64,000 bases of DNA from Synergistaceae bacterium (GTDB taxonomy: Bacteria > Synergistota > Synergistia > Synergistales > Synergistaceae): the NCBI GenBank assembly GCA_030533085.1, contig JAUNJZ010000004.1:1-64000 (forward strand), read 5' to 3'. The notes under the pieces were generated by a model. The model did not search any database, was not told the DNA's origin, and saw only the letters and a program-made list of their open reading frames with translations. The translations under genes and the position numbers were made by a program. Below, piece by piece: positions 52,748 through 62,258 of the stretch (position 1 is the first letter of the stretch; the number at the start of each line of letters is the position of its first letter).

Positions 52748-53556
52748 ATATAACGGAGAGCGCCGGCCTGCTCAGAGGCTGGTCTAGAAAAAGGAAATTC
52801 AAAGCCGCGATGCTGGCCGTGCCGCTGCTGGCGGTCATCGCCGCGCTCATTCTCATTCTGATGCCCGTAGCTGAGATAGACAGAAAAAAAATCAGCATCA
52901 GGACGCTTGAGATACCGGCCTTTCCGATAATAGTAGTTCTTGAGCAGGAGGGAGGAAGCGTGACCTCCGCCTGGCTGCGCACGCCGGCCGGAGCGCGCCG
53001 TCTTGACCGGCTGGAGGGGCTTTCCTTCATATCGAGCGAGCCGATAATAACGCGGGTAGACCAGGATTCAAAGGATGACCTGCTCTGGCGGCTATCTTTC
53101 ATGAACATAGACGGCGAGGGGCTGAACCTCTGGCTGGGGATGACCACATGGGCGCCGCGGGTATTCATCGCCTGCGCCCCGTTAAACTATACAAGGTGGC
53201 ACGCACTTCCAGCCAAGGTAGAGGTGCCGAAGGGAACCAGCATTTACATCGCTCCGGCCGCGCCGCTCTATCAGAATCTCGATAAGCAGTTCCGCGGCAA
53301 GGACAGCTATTCCTTCATCTACACGATGATGCTCACGCCGGAGGGGCTTAACTTCGTGCCTGTGCCGTCGGTATATAAACAGCTCTCTGTGCTGTTGCAG
53401 GCCGGAATGCGCGGCGAAAGCTCCCCGCAGAAGCGGCTCGCCTACGTGCGTATGCTGACCGAGTTCAACCGTCTGGCTGACGGCAAAGCCCCGCAGGCGG
53501 ACACGCTGCTCAATTTACAGGTAGAAAGGCTCGACACCCTCAGCTGGAAGAGATAG
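52744..53556 (+). CDS. Single-pass membrane protein of unknown function (270 aa)
   Basis: A short cytoplasmic stretch (WSRKRKFKAA) is followed by one transmembrane helix (AMLAVPLLAVIAALILILM, residues ~22-40). The remaining 230 residues are expected outside the membrane, soluble, with no motif I know. Tryptophans and prolines suggest a beta-rich fold. The ATG overlaps the folK stop by four bases (ATGA), so it belongs to the folP-folK operon, although folate function is not implied. A terminator follows at 53608. Confidence 0.7.
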   Translation: MNITESAGLLRGWSRKRKFKAAMLAVPLLAVIAALILILMPVAEIDRKKISIRTLEIPAFPIIVVLEQEGGSVTSAWLRTPAGARRLDRLEGLSFISSEPIITRVDQDSKDDLLWRLSFMNIDGEGLNLWLGMTTWAPRVFIACAPLNYTRWHALPAKVEVPKGTSIYIAPAAPLYQNLDKQFRGKDSYSFIYTMMLTPEGLNFVPVPSVYKQLSVLLQAGMRGESSPQKRLAYVRMLTEFNRLADGKAPQADTLLNLQVERLDTLSWKR

Positions 53557-53607
53557 CCCTTTAAGGAGCGGCGCGTATAATAGGCGGCTCCACGACGCAA
53601 AAACCGC

Positions 53608-53650
53608 AAAGAGACCCCGCCGACGCCTTGGCGCGCGGGGCCTCTTTTTG
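53608..53650 (+). terminator. Intrinsic terminator after the folate operon
   Basis: AAAGAG and CCCCGC pair with GCGGGG and CTCTTT around a 12-base loop, with one bulged base, then T-rich sequence. Shared between convergent units. Confidence 0.75.
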
Positions 53651-53670
53651 ATTTTTCTTTCCGGCGGCGA

Positions 53671-54537
53671 TTAGTATTTCAGGCCGAAAATCGGGTGGAA
53701 TATCCTCTCGTCATGCAGGAACTGCGCCTGTTCGTCGAAGGACTTTTTCGCTTCGACGCCGAGCGACACCGCGAGCGACGAGGTGAGGACATGCGTGAGG
53801 AATATCGGGCCGATGGTGCTGCTGCCGAAGGTCGGGCTGTTGGCGGAAACGTTGAGCTGAAGCTCCGCGAAGCGGCAGACCGGCGCGGCCGCGCTATCCG
53901 TCATCGATATGATTTTCGCCCCGTTCCTGTGGGCTATCTCAACCGACTCCGTCACCTCGACCGCGTAGCTCGGAAGCTCGCAGACGATCACCACGTCGCC
54001 CTTGCGCACGCTGCGCATCTGCTCCCAGAGGGAGAGTCCTCCGCGGCGGCAGAGAGTCGCGCGGCAGCCCATGATTGTCAGGCGCATCTGCATAAGCTCC
54101 ATCACCAGCGACGATATACCCCAGCCGACACAGTAGATGTTGTTGGCTCCGAGTATCAGATTGTTGAAGCGATCGACGCTTTCAGTGGCGAGCTGCGCCA
54201 TCGTGTCGTCAAGATTCGCGTGCTCGGCCTTGAATACGCTCTCCGGGAATGAATCGTTTGAGCTGACGGCGCGCGCGAGCAGAGCGGCGGGGTTGATCTG
54301 CTCGAGTATCGTCTTTTGCAGGCACGATTTAAGCTCCGCGTAGCCCGTGAAGCCGAGCATCTGCGCGACTCTCACAAGCTGCGCCTTGGATACCTTCAGC
54401 TCGTCGGCGATGTCGCCGATGGAACGGAAGGAGGCCTCGCGCATATTGGCGAGGAGGTATTCCGCCACGCGGCGGGCCTTGTTCGGCATCGTATGCGCCT
54501 TTTCCATCAGAAGATTCTGTAACTGACTGCTGTCCAT
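53671..54537 (-). CDS. RpiR-family transcriptional regulator
   Basis: A 288-residue regulator with an N-terminal HTH_6 domain (residues ~1-80: RVAEYLLANMREASFRSIGD, then ELKVSKAQLVRVAQMLGF) and a C-terminal SIS sugar-phosphate-binding domain (~125-265: NNIYCVGWGISSLVMELMQM, and VVIVCELPSYAVEVTESVEI). RpiR proteins sense phosphosugars, but no sugar gene is close by. AGGAG lies eight bases before the ATG, and a promoter sits at 54596-54624. Divergent to nrdR, so it might affect that unit; this is unsupported. Confidence 0.88.
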   Translation of the reverse strand: MDSSQLQNLLMEKAHTMPNKARRVAEYLLANMREASFRSIGDIADELKVSKAQLVRVAQMLGFTGYAELKSCLQKTILEQINPAALLARAVSSNDSFPESVFKAEHANLDDTMAQLATESVDRFNNLILGANNIYCVGWGISSLVMELMQMRLTIMGCRATLCRRGGLSLWEQMRSVRKGDVVIVCELPSYAVEVTESVEIAHRNGAKIISMTDSAAAPVCRFAELQLNVSANSPTFGSSTIGPIFLTHVLTSSLAVSLGVEAKKSFDEQAQFLHDERIFHPIFGLKY

Positions 54538-54595
54538 CTAAATACACTCCTTAGAAATTATGCTTTTTATAAATTTCAGCAAAAATCTTCAAAGG

Positions 54596-54624
54596 AGTTT
54601 AATTTCTTTTCGCTTAACTGTCAA
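54596..54624 (-). promoter_or_regulatory. Promoter of the RpiR regulator gene
   Basis: TTGACA (54619-54624) and TAAACT (54596-54601) 17 bases apart on the minus strand. The interval 54625-54819 up to the nrdR promoter shows nothing else I can support. Confidence 0.6.
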
Positions 54625-54819
54625 CATCTGTCCACTTTATTTTATGCAGGTTCATGAGGGAATATTAGCCGCCAAAGCAACCGCGGGCGGTATTTTCTCA
54701 AATTCGCGTTTATTTCGGCAAAAATTCCGCATCACGATTGTGAACCGCGGCGACGCCCAAAGCAGGGCAGGCCGCCGGGCAGAAAAAATTTATCTCCGCG
54801 GATAGCGTCAAAATATCTG

Positions 54820-54846
54820 TTGCAACACCATATATAGTGTTATAAT
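54820..54846 (+). promoter_or_regulatory. nrdR promoter with an NrdR box
   Basis: ACACCATATATAGTGT at 54825-54840 fits the NrdR-box pattern (ACAC-TATATA-GTGT) and sits between a TTGCAA (54820) and a perfect TATAAT (54841-54846). The spacer is only 15 bases. Binding of NrdR here would block transcription of nrdR-nrdD-nrdG when deoxynucleotides are plentiful. Confidence 0.8.
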
Positions 54847-54885
54847 CATCTGACCGCGCACTTGCGGCAATGGAGGAGTTCGTTT

Positions 54886-55362
54886 ATGAGATGTCCTGTT
54901 TGCGGCGCGCCGGAGACGAGAGTGATTGAAACGCGCAGTTCGGATGAGGGGCGGGTGAACCGCCGGCGGCGGGAGTGCCCCGAATGTCAGAGCCGCTTTA
55001 CGACGTACGAGCGGCTGGAGGAAAAAAGTTATCTCTGGGTCGTGAAGAAGGACGGCCGCAGGGAGGCTTTTGACCGGGATAAGCTCATCCGCGGCTTTCA
55101 GCATGCCTGCGAGAAGCTGCCTGTGGCGCTTGATACGCTGGAGGCGGCGGCGGCGCGCATCGAAGAGAGGGTGCGTGGCTCCGGACAGGGCGAGGTCGCG
55201 ACGACGGCGCTTGGAGAGATGGCGGCGGAGGAGCTGCGAAGGATAAATAAGGTCGCTTATGTGCGATTTGCCTCGGTATATCGTGAATTTACCGATGTAT
55301 CGAGCTTTACGAACGAGATAGCGAGGCTTTTGGACGATAAGGAGGCAGGCCATAATGGCTGA
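54886..55362 (+). CDS. nrdR: Ribonucleotide reductase repressor NrdR
   Basis: A 158-residue repressor. The zinc ribbon MRCPVCGAPETRVIETRSSD and ECPECQSRFTTYERLE is followed by an ATP-cone (~48-138: VVKKDGRREAFDRDKLIRGF, then VAYVRFASVYREFTD). GGAGGAG lies seven bases before the ATG at 54886. It overlaps nrdD by eight bases, and an NrdR box stands at its promoter, implying feedback control of itself and the reductase. Confidence 0.96.
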   Translation: MRCPVCGAPETRVIETRSSDEGRVNRRRRECPECQSRFTTYERLEEKSYLWVVKKDGRREAFDRDKLIRGFQHACEKLPVALDTLEAAAARIEERVRGSGQGEVATTALGEMAAEELRRINKVAYVRFASVYREFTDVSSFTNEIARLLDDKEAGHNG

Positions 55363-57475
55363 GGATTTTATCAATAATTTCGGCAGGCAGGGACATTTAT
55401 TTGATAAGGGCGAATCCACGGATCTTGCCCTGATGGTGGACGCGCTGGCGCAGGAGGAGCGTTCTCCGTGGGACGCGAGCAGGATACGCGACGCGCTTAT
55501 CGTTGAGGCGGGCGTTGACCCGGCGACGGCGGAGGGGATCGCGCTGGAGGTCGAGGAGGAGCTGCTCAGACATGGGCGTTCCAATGTTACAACTTCCATC
55601 ATCCGCGAGATGGTAAATGTAAAGCTTTTCCAGCGCGGGCTGGAGGCGAAGCTTGCGGACCACTCGCGCATCGGTCTGCCGGTTCACGACCTCGAGACGA
55701 TGATGTTCAATAAGAATAAGGAAAACAGCAATACGAGCCATAATCCAGAGTCGATAAACCTTTCCATAGCCGAGATGGTGCTGAAGGAGTACGCTCTGAC
55801 GAAGGTATTCACGAAAGATATCGCGGACGCGCATCTGAAGGGCGATATTCACCTTCACGACCTCGGCATGGTGAACCGCCCCTATTGCTCCGGCCAGAGC
55901 GTCGCCTATACCGCGCGCTACGGCCTTAATATCCCATCGATCACCAGCGTTTCCAACCCGGCGAAGCACGCCGACGTGCTGTTGGCGCACATGCTGAAGA
56001 TGACGAGCGTCTTGCAGAATCATTTTGCCGGAGCTATCGGCTGGGACGCGGTGAATATGTTCTTCGCCCCCTATACGGTCGGCTGGAGCTACACGCAGTA
56101 TTTGCAGCTCGCGCAGCAGCTGATTTTCGAGTTCAACCAGCTCGCGGGCGGCCGCGGCGGACAGGTGGCCTTCACCGACATCAACCTTTATTATGAGATT
56201 CCGAATCATTTCCGCGACGTTCCGGCCATCGGCCCCGGCGGTAAGTTTACCGGGAAGTGCTACGCCGATTATTCCGCTGAGTCAAAGATGTTCCTGCGCG
56301 CCCTCTTCGACGTTTACATGAGGGGAGACAGCCGCGGCCAGCCATTCTTCTTTCCGAAGCCGCTGCTTCACATTACGGACTTCTTCTTCAAGGAGGAGGG
56401 CTGGGAGGACTTCCTCAATCTGGCCTGCACGCTCTCTTCGGAGAAGGGGAGCACTTACTTCGTCTTCGACCGCGGCGGAGTGGCGAAGCTCTCGGAGTGC
56501 TGCCGTCTTTCATTCGAGCTGACGCCTGAGGACTTGGAGGAGGCGAAGCATCCCTGGAAGATGCGCTACTGCGCGCTGCAAAATGTGACGCTGAATCTGC
56601 CGCGCGCAGCCTATAAGGCGAACGGCGACGACGAGATGCTCTTTGATATTATCGACGCGGAGATGGAGCTTGCGGCGAAGGCTCATTTGCAGAAGAGAGC
56701 CTTTATCAAGAGTATTCTGGATCTGGGCGAGAGGGGGCCGCTCGCTGCGCTTTGCGTGTCGCACGATGACGAGCCGTATCTGCGTATGCGCAAGGCGAGC
56801 CATCTGATAGGCATTCTCGGCCTCAACGAGATGGTACAGGCGATGACCGGCTGCGAGCTGCACGAGAGCGAGGAGGCGGCGACGCTGGGGCGCGCCGTGA
56901 TTCAGTATATGGATCTCAAATGCCAGCAGCTTTCCGAGCGTTACGGCCTCAAGATAGTGCTCGAGCAGACGCCCGCGGAGAGTACGGCGCTGCGTTTCGC
57001 GAAGCTGGATCTGCGCGCCTATCCTGAAATCGCGAAGAAATATATCAAGGGCGATATGGACAGCGGCGAGATCTATTACACGAACAGCACGCATCTGAAT
57101 TACAAGCTGGCGCAGGACCCGATAGACAAGGTGACGCGGGAAGGGGAGCTGCACCCGATGATCAAGGCGGGGGCTATTACTCACGTCTGGATGGGCGAGC
57201 ATAAGCCGGACCCCAAGGCTCTTGCCTCCTTCGTCATCAAGACCTTCAAATATTCAGAGAACGCGCAGGTCGCCTTCAGCCCAGAATTTACGATCTGCAA
57301 CGAGTGCAGCCACATGGAGCGCGGCCTCTCCGACCACTGCTCCGTCTGCGGCTCGGAGGATGTGGACGGCATTACGCGGGTGACGGGCTATTTCACGCGT
57401 ACCTCCTCGTGGAACGCCGGTAAGCGCGGCGAGCTGAAGGATCGCGCCCGCCGTCCGGTGACGATGCCGGCGTAA
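55355..57475 (+). CDS. nrdD: Anaerobic ribonucleoside-triphosphate reductase
   Basis: A class III glycyl-radical reductase of 706 residues that makes deoxynucleoside triphosphates without oxygen. An N-terminal ATP-cone-like region (~15-95) is followed by NTSHNPESINLSIAEMVL, HLHDLGMVNRPYCSGQS and GRGGQVAFTDINLYYEIP. The C terminus has the zinc pattern CNECSH...CSVCGS and the radical-loop motif TRVTGYFTRTSSWNAGKR (Gly of the G-Y pair carries the radical). AAGGAGG lies nine bases before the ATG. It is followed immediately by the activating enzyme. Confidence 0.96.
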   Translation: MAEDFINNFGRQGHLFDKGESTDLALMVDALAQEERSPWDASRIRDALIVEAGVDPATAEGIALEVEEELLRHGRSNVTTSIIREMVNVKLFQRGLEAKLADHSRIGLPVHDLETMMFNKNKENSNTSHNPESINLSIAEMVLKEYALTKVFTKDIADAHLKGDIHLHDLGMVNRPYCSGQSVAYTARYGLNIPSITSVSNPAKHADVLLAHMLKMTSVLQNHFAGAIGWDAVNMFFAPYTVGWSYTQYLQLAQQLIFEFNQLAGGRGGQVAFTDINLYYEIPNHFRDVPAIGPGGKFTGKCYADYSAESKMFLRALFDVYMRGDSRGQPFFFPKPLLHITDFFFKEEGWEDFLNLACTLSSEKGSTYFVFDRGGVAKLSECCRLSFELTPEDLEEAKHPWKMRYCALQNVTLNLPRAAYKANGDDEMLFDIIDAEMELAAKAHLQKRAFIKSILDLGERGPLAALCVSHDDEPYLRMRKASHLIGILGLNEMVQAMTGCELHESEEAATLGRAVIQYMDLKCQQLSERYGLKIVLEQTPAESTALRFAKLDLRAYPEIAKKYIKGDMDSGEIYYTNSTHLNYKLAQDPIDKVTREGELHPMIKAGAITHVWMGEHKPDPKALASFVIKTFKYSENAQVAFSPEFTICNECSHMERGLSDHCSVCGSEDVDGITRVTGYFTRTSSWNAGKRGELKDRARRPVTMPA

Positions 57476-57496
57476 GATATGGAAGGCATGGAAAAG

Positions 57497-58168
57497 ATGA
57501 GGGCGGGGGGCTATCTCCCCGCCTCTTTTTTAGACTGGGACGGCCATGTCGCCGCCGTGATATTCACCAGCGGCTGCAATCTCCGCTGTCCGTGGTGTCA
57601 TAATGGCGCGCTGGTGAGCGCCGAGGCCGGCGGCCCCGCCTTCGGCGATATCATCTCAGATATAAGGCGGCGGGCGAAATTTCTTGACGGCGTTGTGATA
57701 AGCGGCGGCGAGCCTACGCTTTTTCCCGCCATCATTCCGCTGCTGACGCTTTTCAGGGAGCTGGGGCTTCCCGTCAAGCTCGATACGAACGGCACGAACC
57801 CGGAGCTGCTGCGCCGCGTTATCGCGGAGGGGCTGGCCGCCCACATAGCGATGGATATCAAGGCGCCGCTCGACGCAGCCTCATATGAGCGGCTTGCCGG
57901 AGCCGCTGTCGATATCGAAAAGATAAAGGAGTCGGTGCGGATCATCAGGGAATCCGCCGCATCATATGAATTTCGCACGACCTTTGTCCCCGCTCTTCAC
58001 AGCCGCGGCGACCTGACGGAGATAGCCGCGCAGCTCGACGACGACGCGCACTGGGTCGTGCAGTGTTTCAAGCCCGCGGGCTGTCTTGACGGCGGCTTTC
58101 TCGAAAAAGAGGCTGCGCGCCCCGAATTTATCAGAGAAATTTTTCCGAATATTAAAATTCGCGGCTGA
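57497..58168 (+). CDS. nrdG: Anaerobic ribonucleotide reductase activating protein (radical SAM)
   Basis: A radical-SAM enzyme of about 223 residues that installs the glycyl radical on NrdD. The cluster motif CNLRCPWCHN (CxxxCxxC) lies near residue 27, preceded by VAAVIFTSG; VVISGGEPTLFP and KLDTNGTNPELLRRV follow. I chose the ATG at 57497, ten bases after GGAAGG and matching the family start 'MxxGGxxP'; ATGs at 57479 and 57488 lack a proper ribosome-binding site. It sits directly after nrdD and belongs to the NrdG2-type group of pyruvate-formate-lyase-activase relatives. Confidence 0.9.
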   Translation: MRAGGYLPASFLDWDGHVAAVIFTSGCNLRCPWCHNGALVSAEAGGPAFGDIISDIRRRAKFLDGVVISGGEPTLFPAIIPLLTLFRELGLPVKLDTNGTNPELLRRVIAEGLAAHIAMDIKAPLDAASYERLAGAAVDIEKIKESVRIIRESAASYEFRTTFVPALHSRGDLTEIAAQLDDDAHWVVQCFKPAGCLDGGFLEKEAARPEFIREIFPNIKIRG

Positions 58169-58237
58169 TAATTATATAAATATACTGTATAATTTCTTCT
58201 GTGTTTATCTAAAAAAGAAAAGAAGAGGTGCGGAGAA

Positions 58238-59377
58238 ATGAAATTGGCAAAGAAACTTGTAGTCGCTTTTTCGTTGGTTCTCGTCATGGCCGGCATGGCC
58301 CTGGCGGCTGATACGGTGAAGATTGGCGTATATCTTCCCATTACCGGCGGCAACGCTATTGGCGGACAGCTCGAGCTGGACGGCGTGAAGCTTGCCCACG
58401 CGCAGTATCCCACGGTGGATGGAAAAAAGATCGAGCTTGTAATCGTTGACAACAAGAGCGACAAGGTCGAATCGGCGAACGCCGTCAAGCGTCTGATCGA
58501 AAAGGACAAGGTAAACGCTATCATCGGAACCTACGGCTCGTCGCTGGCTATGGCGGGCGGCGAAGTCGCTGAAAAGGCCGGAGTCCCGATGGTGGGCACA
58601 TCCTGCACGAATCCGCTTGTCACGCAGGGCAAGAAGTATGTCTTCCGCGTCTGCTTCATCGACCCCTTCCAGGGAGCCGGAGCGGCGGATTACGCCCTTA
58701 AAGAGCTGAAGGCGAAGAGCGCCGCGATGCTTATCGAAGTAACGGAGGATTACAGCGTCGGCCTCGGCAACTTCTTCAGGCAGAACTTTGTGAAGAACGG
58801 CGGCAGCGTCGTCTCCGTGATGAATTACCAGAAGGGCGACCAGGACTTCACCGCCCAGCTGACGGAAATCATCAGCAAGAACCCCGACGTTCTCTATATC
58901 CCCGCCAACTTCGCGGAGGGTGCGATAATCATGCGTCAGGCGCGCGAGCTGGGAGCGAAATTCAGCATCCTTGGCGGCGACGCGATGGACAACCCTGAAA
59001 TAGTCAAGATCGGCGGAGATTCCGTCGAAGGCTTCAGCTATACCTCCTTCGCATATTCGCCGAACATGCCGGAAAAGCTTATGAGCCCGATTCAGAAGCA
59101 GTTCACCGAGCAGTGGCGCAAGGCCTACCCCGGTAAAGACCCGGCGGCTCTCACAGGCTGCGGCTACGACGCCTATCTTCTGATCTACAACGCTATCAAG
59201 AACGCGAAGAGCGACGACCCCGAAAAGATCACCGCCGCGATAGCCGCGACGAAGGATATGCCCGGCGTTACCGGGACGACGACCATAAACGCGACGCACG
59301 ATGCGGAGAAGTCTGTCGGAATCATCAAGATTGAAAACGGCAAGCAGGTATTCCACGCCATCGTTGACCCCAAATAG
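58238..59377 (+). CDS. livK: Branched-chain amino-acid periplasmic binding protein (second system)
   Basis: A 379-residue periplasmic binding protein with signal peptide KLAKKLVVAFSLVLVMAGMA and cleavage near residue 23. The mature part begins DTVKIGVYLPITGGNAIGGQ; the ligand-loop motif GTYGSSLAMAGGEVAEKAGV resembles amide/BCAA-binding proteins. It is only distantly like the livK at 42801-43949 by eye, so the two probably differ in ligand. GGAG and AGAGG stand upstream of the ATG, and a TATAAT-like -10 is at 58188. A terminator follows, then livH-livM-livG-livF. Confidence 0.92.
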   Translation: MKLAKKLVVAFSLVLVMAGMALAADTVKIGVYLPITGGNAIGGQLELDGVKLAHAQYPTVDGKKIELVIVDNKSDKVESANAVKRLIEKDKVNAIIGTYGSSLAMAGGEVAEKAGVPMVGTSCTNPLVTQGKKYVFRVCFIDPFQGAGAADYALKELKAKSAAMLIEVTEDYSVGLGNFFRQNFVKNGGSVVSVMNYQKGDQDFTAQLTEIISKNPDVLYIPANFAEGAIIMRQARELGAKFSILGGDAMDNPEIVKIGGDSVEGFSYTSFAYSPNMPEKLMSPIQKQFTEQWRKAYPGKDPAALTGCGYDAYLLIYNAIKNAKSDDPEKITAAIAATKDMPGVTGTTTINATHDAEKSVGIIKIENGKQVFHAIVDPK

Positions 59378-59387
59378 TCACTGACGC

Positions 59388-59419
59388 GCCGCCGGCGCAT
59401 TTCGCCGGCGGCCTTTTTT
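59388..59419 (+). terminator. Terminator between the second livK and livH
   Basis: A perfect ten-pair stem (59388-59397 with 59403-59412), five-base loop and six T. As in the first liv operon, it allows the binding protein to be made in excess. Confidence 0.9.
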
Positions 59420-59510
59420 CGTTCTTATAAAGGCCCCATTTCCGGTTTCCGGAAAAAGCGGGGCAAAAATTCCTTTCCCTTTTAACGCAGGGGAGCAGAG
59501 GGGTAATCTT

Positions 59511-60404
59511 ATGACATTCAATATGATGGTCCAGCATTTTTTCAACGCGCTGATGCTGGGGAGTCTCTATGGACTCATCGCCATAGGCTATACGATGGTC
59601 TACGGTATTTTGCGCCTTATCAACTTCGCCCACGGCGACATTTTCATGATCAGCACCTATTTTGTCTTTATCGGCATCACGATGATCAATCTGCCGTGGA
59701 TTCCAGCAGTCATTCTCGCCATAGCCGCCACGGCGCTCTTCGGCGTTATGATAGACCGCGTGGCCTACAGGCCGCTGCGCAGCGCCCCCAGAATTTCGGC
59801 TCTGATATCGGCCATCGGCGTCTCCTTCTTCATAGAAAATCTCTGCCTCGTCATCTTTACCGGCGTGCCGAAGCCGATGCCGCGCTTTGAGCCGCTTGTG
59901 AAGGTGATGACGCTCGGCGGCGCGAGGATTCTTCCGCTTGCCATATTCGTGCCGGTGATCTCCTTTATGCTCGTCGGCGCGCTGCTCTGGATGCTCTACC
60001 GCACGAAGCCGGGGCTTGCGATGCGCGCGATATCGCGCGATATCGAGACTACGCGGCTGATGGGAGTGAAGGTCGACCGGATAATCGCCCTTACCTTCGC
60101 CATCGGCTCCGCCCTCGCCGCCTGCGCCGGCATCATGTGGGCGCTCCGGTATCCGCAGATACATCCTTTTATGGGGGTATTCCCAGGGCTCAAAGCCTTT
60201 ATCGCGGCGGTGCTGGGCGGTATAGGCTCCGTGCAGGGGGCTATGATCGGCGGCCTGCTGCTCGGCTTCATGGAGATAATGCTGATCGCCTTTTTCCCCG
60301 CGCTGTCGGGCTACCGCGACGCATTTGCCTTCGTGCTGCTTATTCTGATTCTTTTCTATAAGCCGACCGGGCTGATGGGCGAGAAGCTGGAGGACAAGAT
60401 ATAA
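59511..60404 (+). CDS. livH: Branched-chain amino-acid permease LivH (second system)
   Basis: A 297-residue permease with about eight helices. Motifs: ALMLGSLYGLIAIGYTMVYG, LRLINFAHGDIFMISTYF, the loop TKPGLAMRAISRDIETTRLM and AVLGGIGSVQGAMIGGLLLG. It follows a terminator and starts the four-gene permease-ATPase unit; its TAA overlaps the livM ATG (TAATG). Paralogue of the gene at 41815-42696. Confidence 0.92.
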   Translation: MTFNMMVQHFFNALMLGSLYGLIAIGYTMVYGILRLINFAHGDIFMISTYFVFIGITMINLPWIPAVILAIAATALFGVMIDRVAYRPLRSAPRISALISAIGVSFFIENLCLVIFTGVPKPMPRFEPLVKVMTLGGARILPLAIFVPVISFMLVGALLWMLYRTKPGLAMRAISRDIETTRLMGVKVDRIIALTFAIGSALAACAGIMWALRYPQIHPFMGVFPGLKAFIAAVLGGIGSVQGAMIGGLLLGFMEIMLIAFFPALSGYRDAFAFVLLILILFYKPTGLMGEKLEDKI

Positions 60405-61465
60405 TGAAAAAATCCACGAAAACCGTGCTGAATATTCTCTGCCTCGGCTTGCTGGCGCTCTTCCTCCACTGGGCGCAGGGCAGCCTCGACGGCTACAAGA
60501 TACAGGTGCTCAACCTGATAGCCGTCAACGCGATACTTGCGGTAAGCCTTAATCTGATATACGGCTTCACCGGCATGTTCTCGCTCGCGCACGCGGGCTT
60601 TATGGCTATCGGGGCCTACGTGACGGCCATTCTCATCCTGCCTGCGGCGCAGAAGCAGATGATGTATATCCTGGAGCCTATGATATGGCCATTCTCCGTG
60701 ATGCACGCCCCCTTCTTCATCGCCGTGGTCGCCGGAGGGCTGGCCGCCGCGCTGGTGGGGCTTTTCATGGCTCTACCCTGTCTCAAGCTAGGCGGAGATT
60801 ATCTCGGCATAGCGACGCTCGGCTTCGGCGAGATAATCCGCGTGCTCTTCACAAATATGACCCCCGTCACCAACGGCGCGCTCGGGCTGAAAGGCATACC
60901 GGCCTACGCCAACCTTGGATGGAACTATTTCTGGTGCGTGCTCACCTTTTACGTGATAATCAAGCTGCTTTCCAGCAACTTCGGCAACACGCTTCGGGCG
61001 GTGCGTGACGACGAGGTGGCGGCAAAGGCGATGGGAATCAACACATTCCGCGCGAGAACGATATCCTTCGTCGTCGGCGCCTTCTTCGCCGGCGTCGGCG
61101 GCTCGCTGATGGGCAGCCTCATTACGACCATAGACCCCAAAATGTTCAACTTTCAGCTTACATTCAACATCCTGATGTTCGTCGTCGTCGGCGGCCTTGG
61201 CTCCATAACCGGCTCGCTGGTCGGCACTGTGGTCATCACAGTGCTGCTTGAATGGCTGCGCTTCGTCGAGGACTCGATAGAATTCGGCTCGTGGGTATTC
61301 CCCGGCATTCCGGGAATGAGAATGCTCATATTCTCAATTCTGCTTCTTTTCATAATCCTTTACCGGCGCGAGGGCATCATCGGCGGCTATGAATTCAGCT
61401 GGGACGGAGCGGCGCGCCTTTTCCGCCGTCTCGCGGGAGGAAAGGGAGGGCGCTCCAATGGCTGA
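60404..61465 (+). CDS. livM: Branched-chain amino-acid permease LivM (second system)
   Basis: A 353-residue permease with an extra N-terminal helix pair compared with the other LivM here. LIYGFTGMFSLAHAGFMAIG, LGIATLGFGEIIRVLFTNMT, SSNFGNTLRAVRDDEVAAKA and VVVGGLGSITGSLVGTVVI are typical. Its ATG overlaps the livH stop by one base, and its end overlaps livG by eight bases. Confidence 0.92.
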   Translation: MKKSTKTVLNILCLGLLALFLHWAQGSLDGYKIQVLNLIAVNAILAVSLNLIYGFTGMFSLAHAGFMAIGAYVTAILILPAAQKQMMYILEPMIWPFSVMHAPFFIAVVAGGLAAALVGLFMALPCLKLGGDYLGIATLGFGEIIRVLFTNMTPVTNGALGLKGIPAYANLGWNYFWCVLTFYVIIKLLSSNFGNTLRAVRDDEVAAKAMGINTFRARTISFVVGAFFAGVGGSLMGSLITTIDPKMFNFQLTFNILMFVVVGGLGSITGSLVGTVVITVLLEWLRFVEDSIEFGSWVFPGIPGMRMLIFSILLLFIILYRREGIIGGYEFSWDGAARLFRRLAGGKGGRSNG

Positions 61466-62258
61466 TATTATCCTTAAAACCGAGGACGTGATGATAAAAT
61501 TCGGCGGCCTTACAGCCGTCAGCGGCTTCACGACGGCGCTTGAACGCGGCTCGATAACCAGCCTCATCGGCCCGAACGGAGCCGGCAAGACGACCGCCTT
61601 CAACATCATCACAGGCTTTTACAAGCCGACCTCAGGGCGCGTGATCTTTGAAGGCGAGGATATCACGCAGCTGGAGCCGCATCTGGTCTGCAAGCGCGGC
61701 ATAGCGCGCACCTTCCAGAACATCAGGCTTTTCGCTGGCGGCACAGTCCTTCAGAATGTGATGACGGCCTGCTGGGTGCGCCAGAAATCCCCGTGGTGGA
61801 GCGCCCCTTTGCAGCTTCCGCTCTTCCGCCGCGAGGAGCGTGAGATAGTCGAGCGCTCGATGGAGCTGCTGAAAGCCGTCGGCCTTGAAAAATATGCCTC
61901 CGAGGTGGCGACAGGGCTGCCGTACGGAGCGCAGCGCCGCCTTGAGATCTCTCGCGCGCTGGCGACGCAGCCGCGCCTGCTGCTGCTCGATGAACCGGCG
62001 GCCGGCATGAATCCGCAGGAAAGCCTGGAGCTGATGGATTTCATCAGAAGCATACGCGAGAGATTCAAAGTAACCATATTGATGATAGAGCATGATATGA
62101 AGGTCGTCATGGGCGTTTCGGAGTGGATCCGCGTGCTGGACTACGGAGAGCTGATAGCCGAAGGAACGCCGGAGCAGATACGCTCCAATCCGAAAGTGAT
62201 AGAGGCCTATCTTGGCAAAGAGGCCGCGGCGAACAGAGGCGGTGGAAAAGATGCTTAA
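61458..62258 (+). CDS. livG: Branched-chain amino-acid ABC transporter ATPase LivG (second system)
   Basis: A 266-residue ATPase. Walker [20 protein letters not shown], signature LPYGAQRRLEISRALATQ, Walker [19 protein letters not shown] and IARTFQNIRLF are all present. I chose the ATG at 61458, eight bases after AAGGGAGG; the frame from 61389 adds 23 residues without a family match. It overlaps livM and livF, giving an unbroken coupled operon. Confidence 0.93.
   Translation: MADIILKTEDVMIKFGGLTAVSGFTTALERGSITSLIGPNGAGKTTAFNIITGFYKPTSGRVIFEGEDITQLEPHLVCKRGIARTFQNIRLFAGGTVLQNVMTACWVRQKSPWWSAPLQLPLFRREEREIVERSMELLKAVGLEKYASEVATGLPYGAQRRLEISRALATQPRLLLLDEPAAGMNPQESLELMDFIRSIRERFKVTILMIEHDMKVVMGVSEWIRVLDYGELIAEGTPEQIRSNPKVIEAYLGKEAAANRGGGKDA

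Noticed and set aside
58205-59356. 383-residue open frame opposite the second livK
   Set aside because: Same kind of shadow; the livK frame has a signal peptide, motifs and ribosome-binding site.
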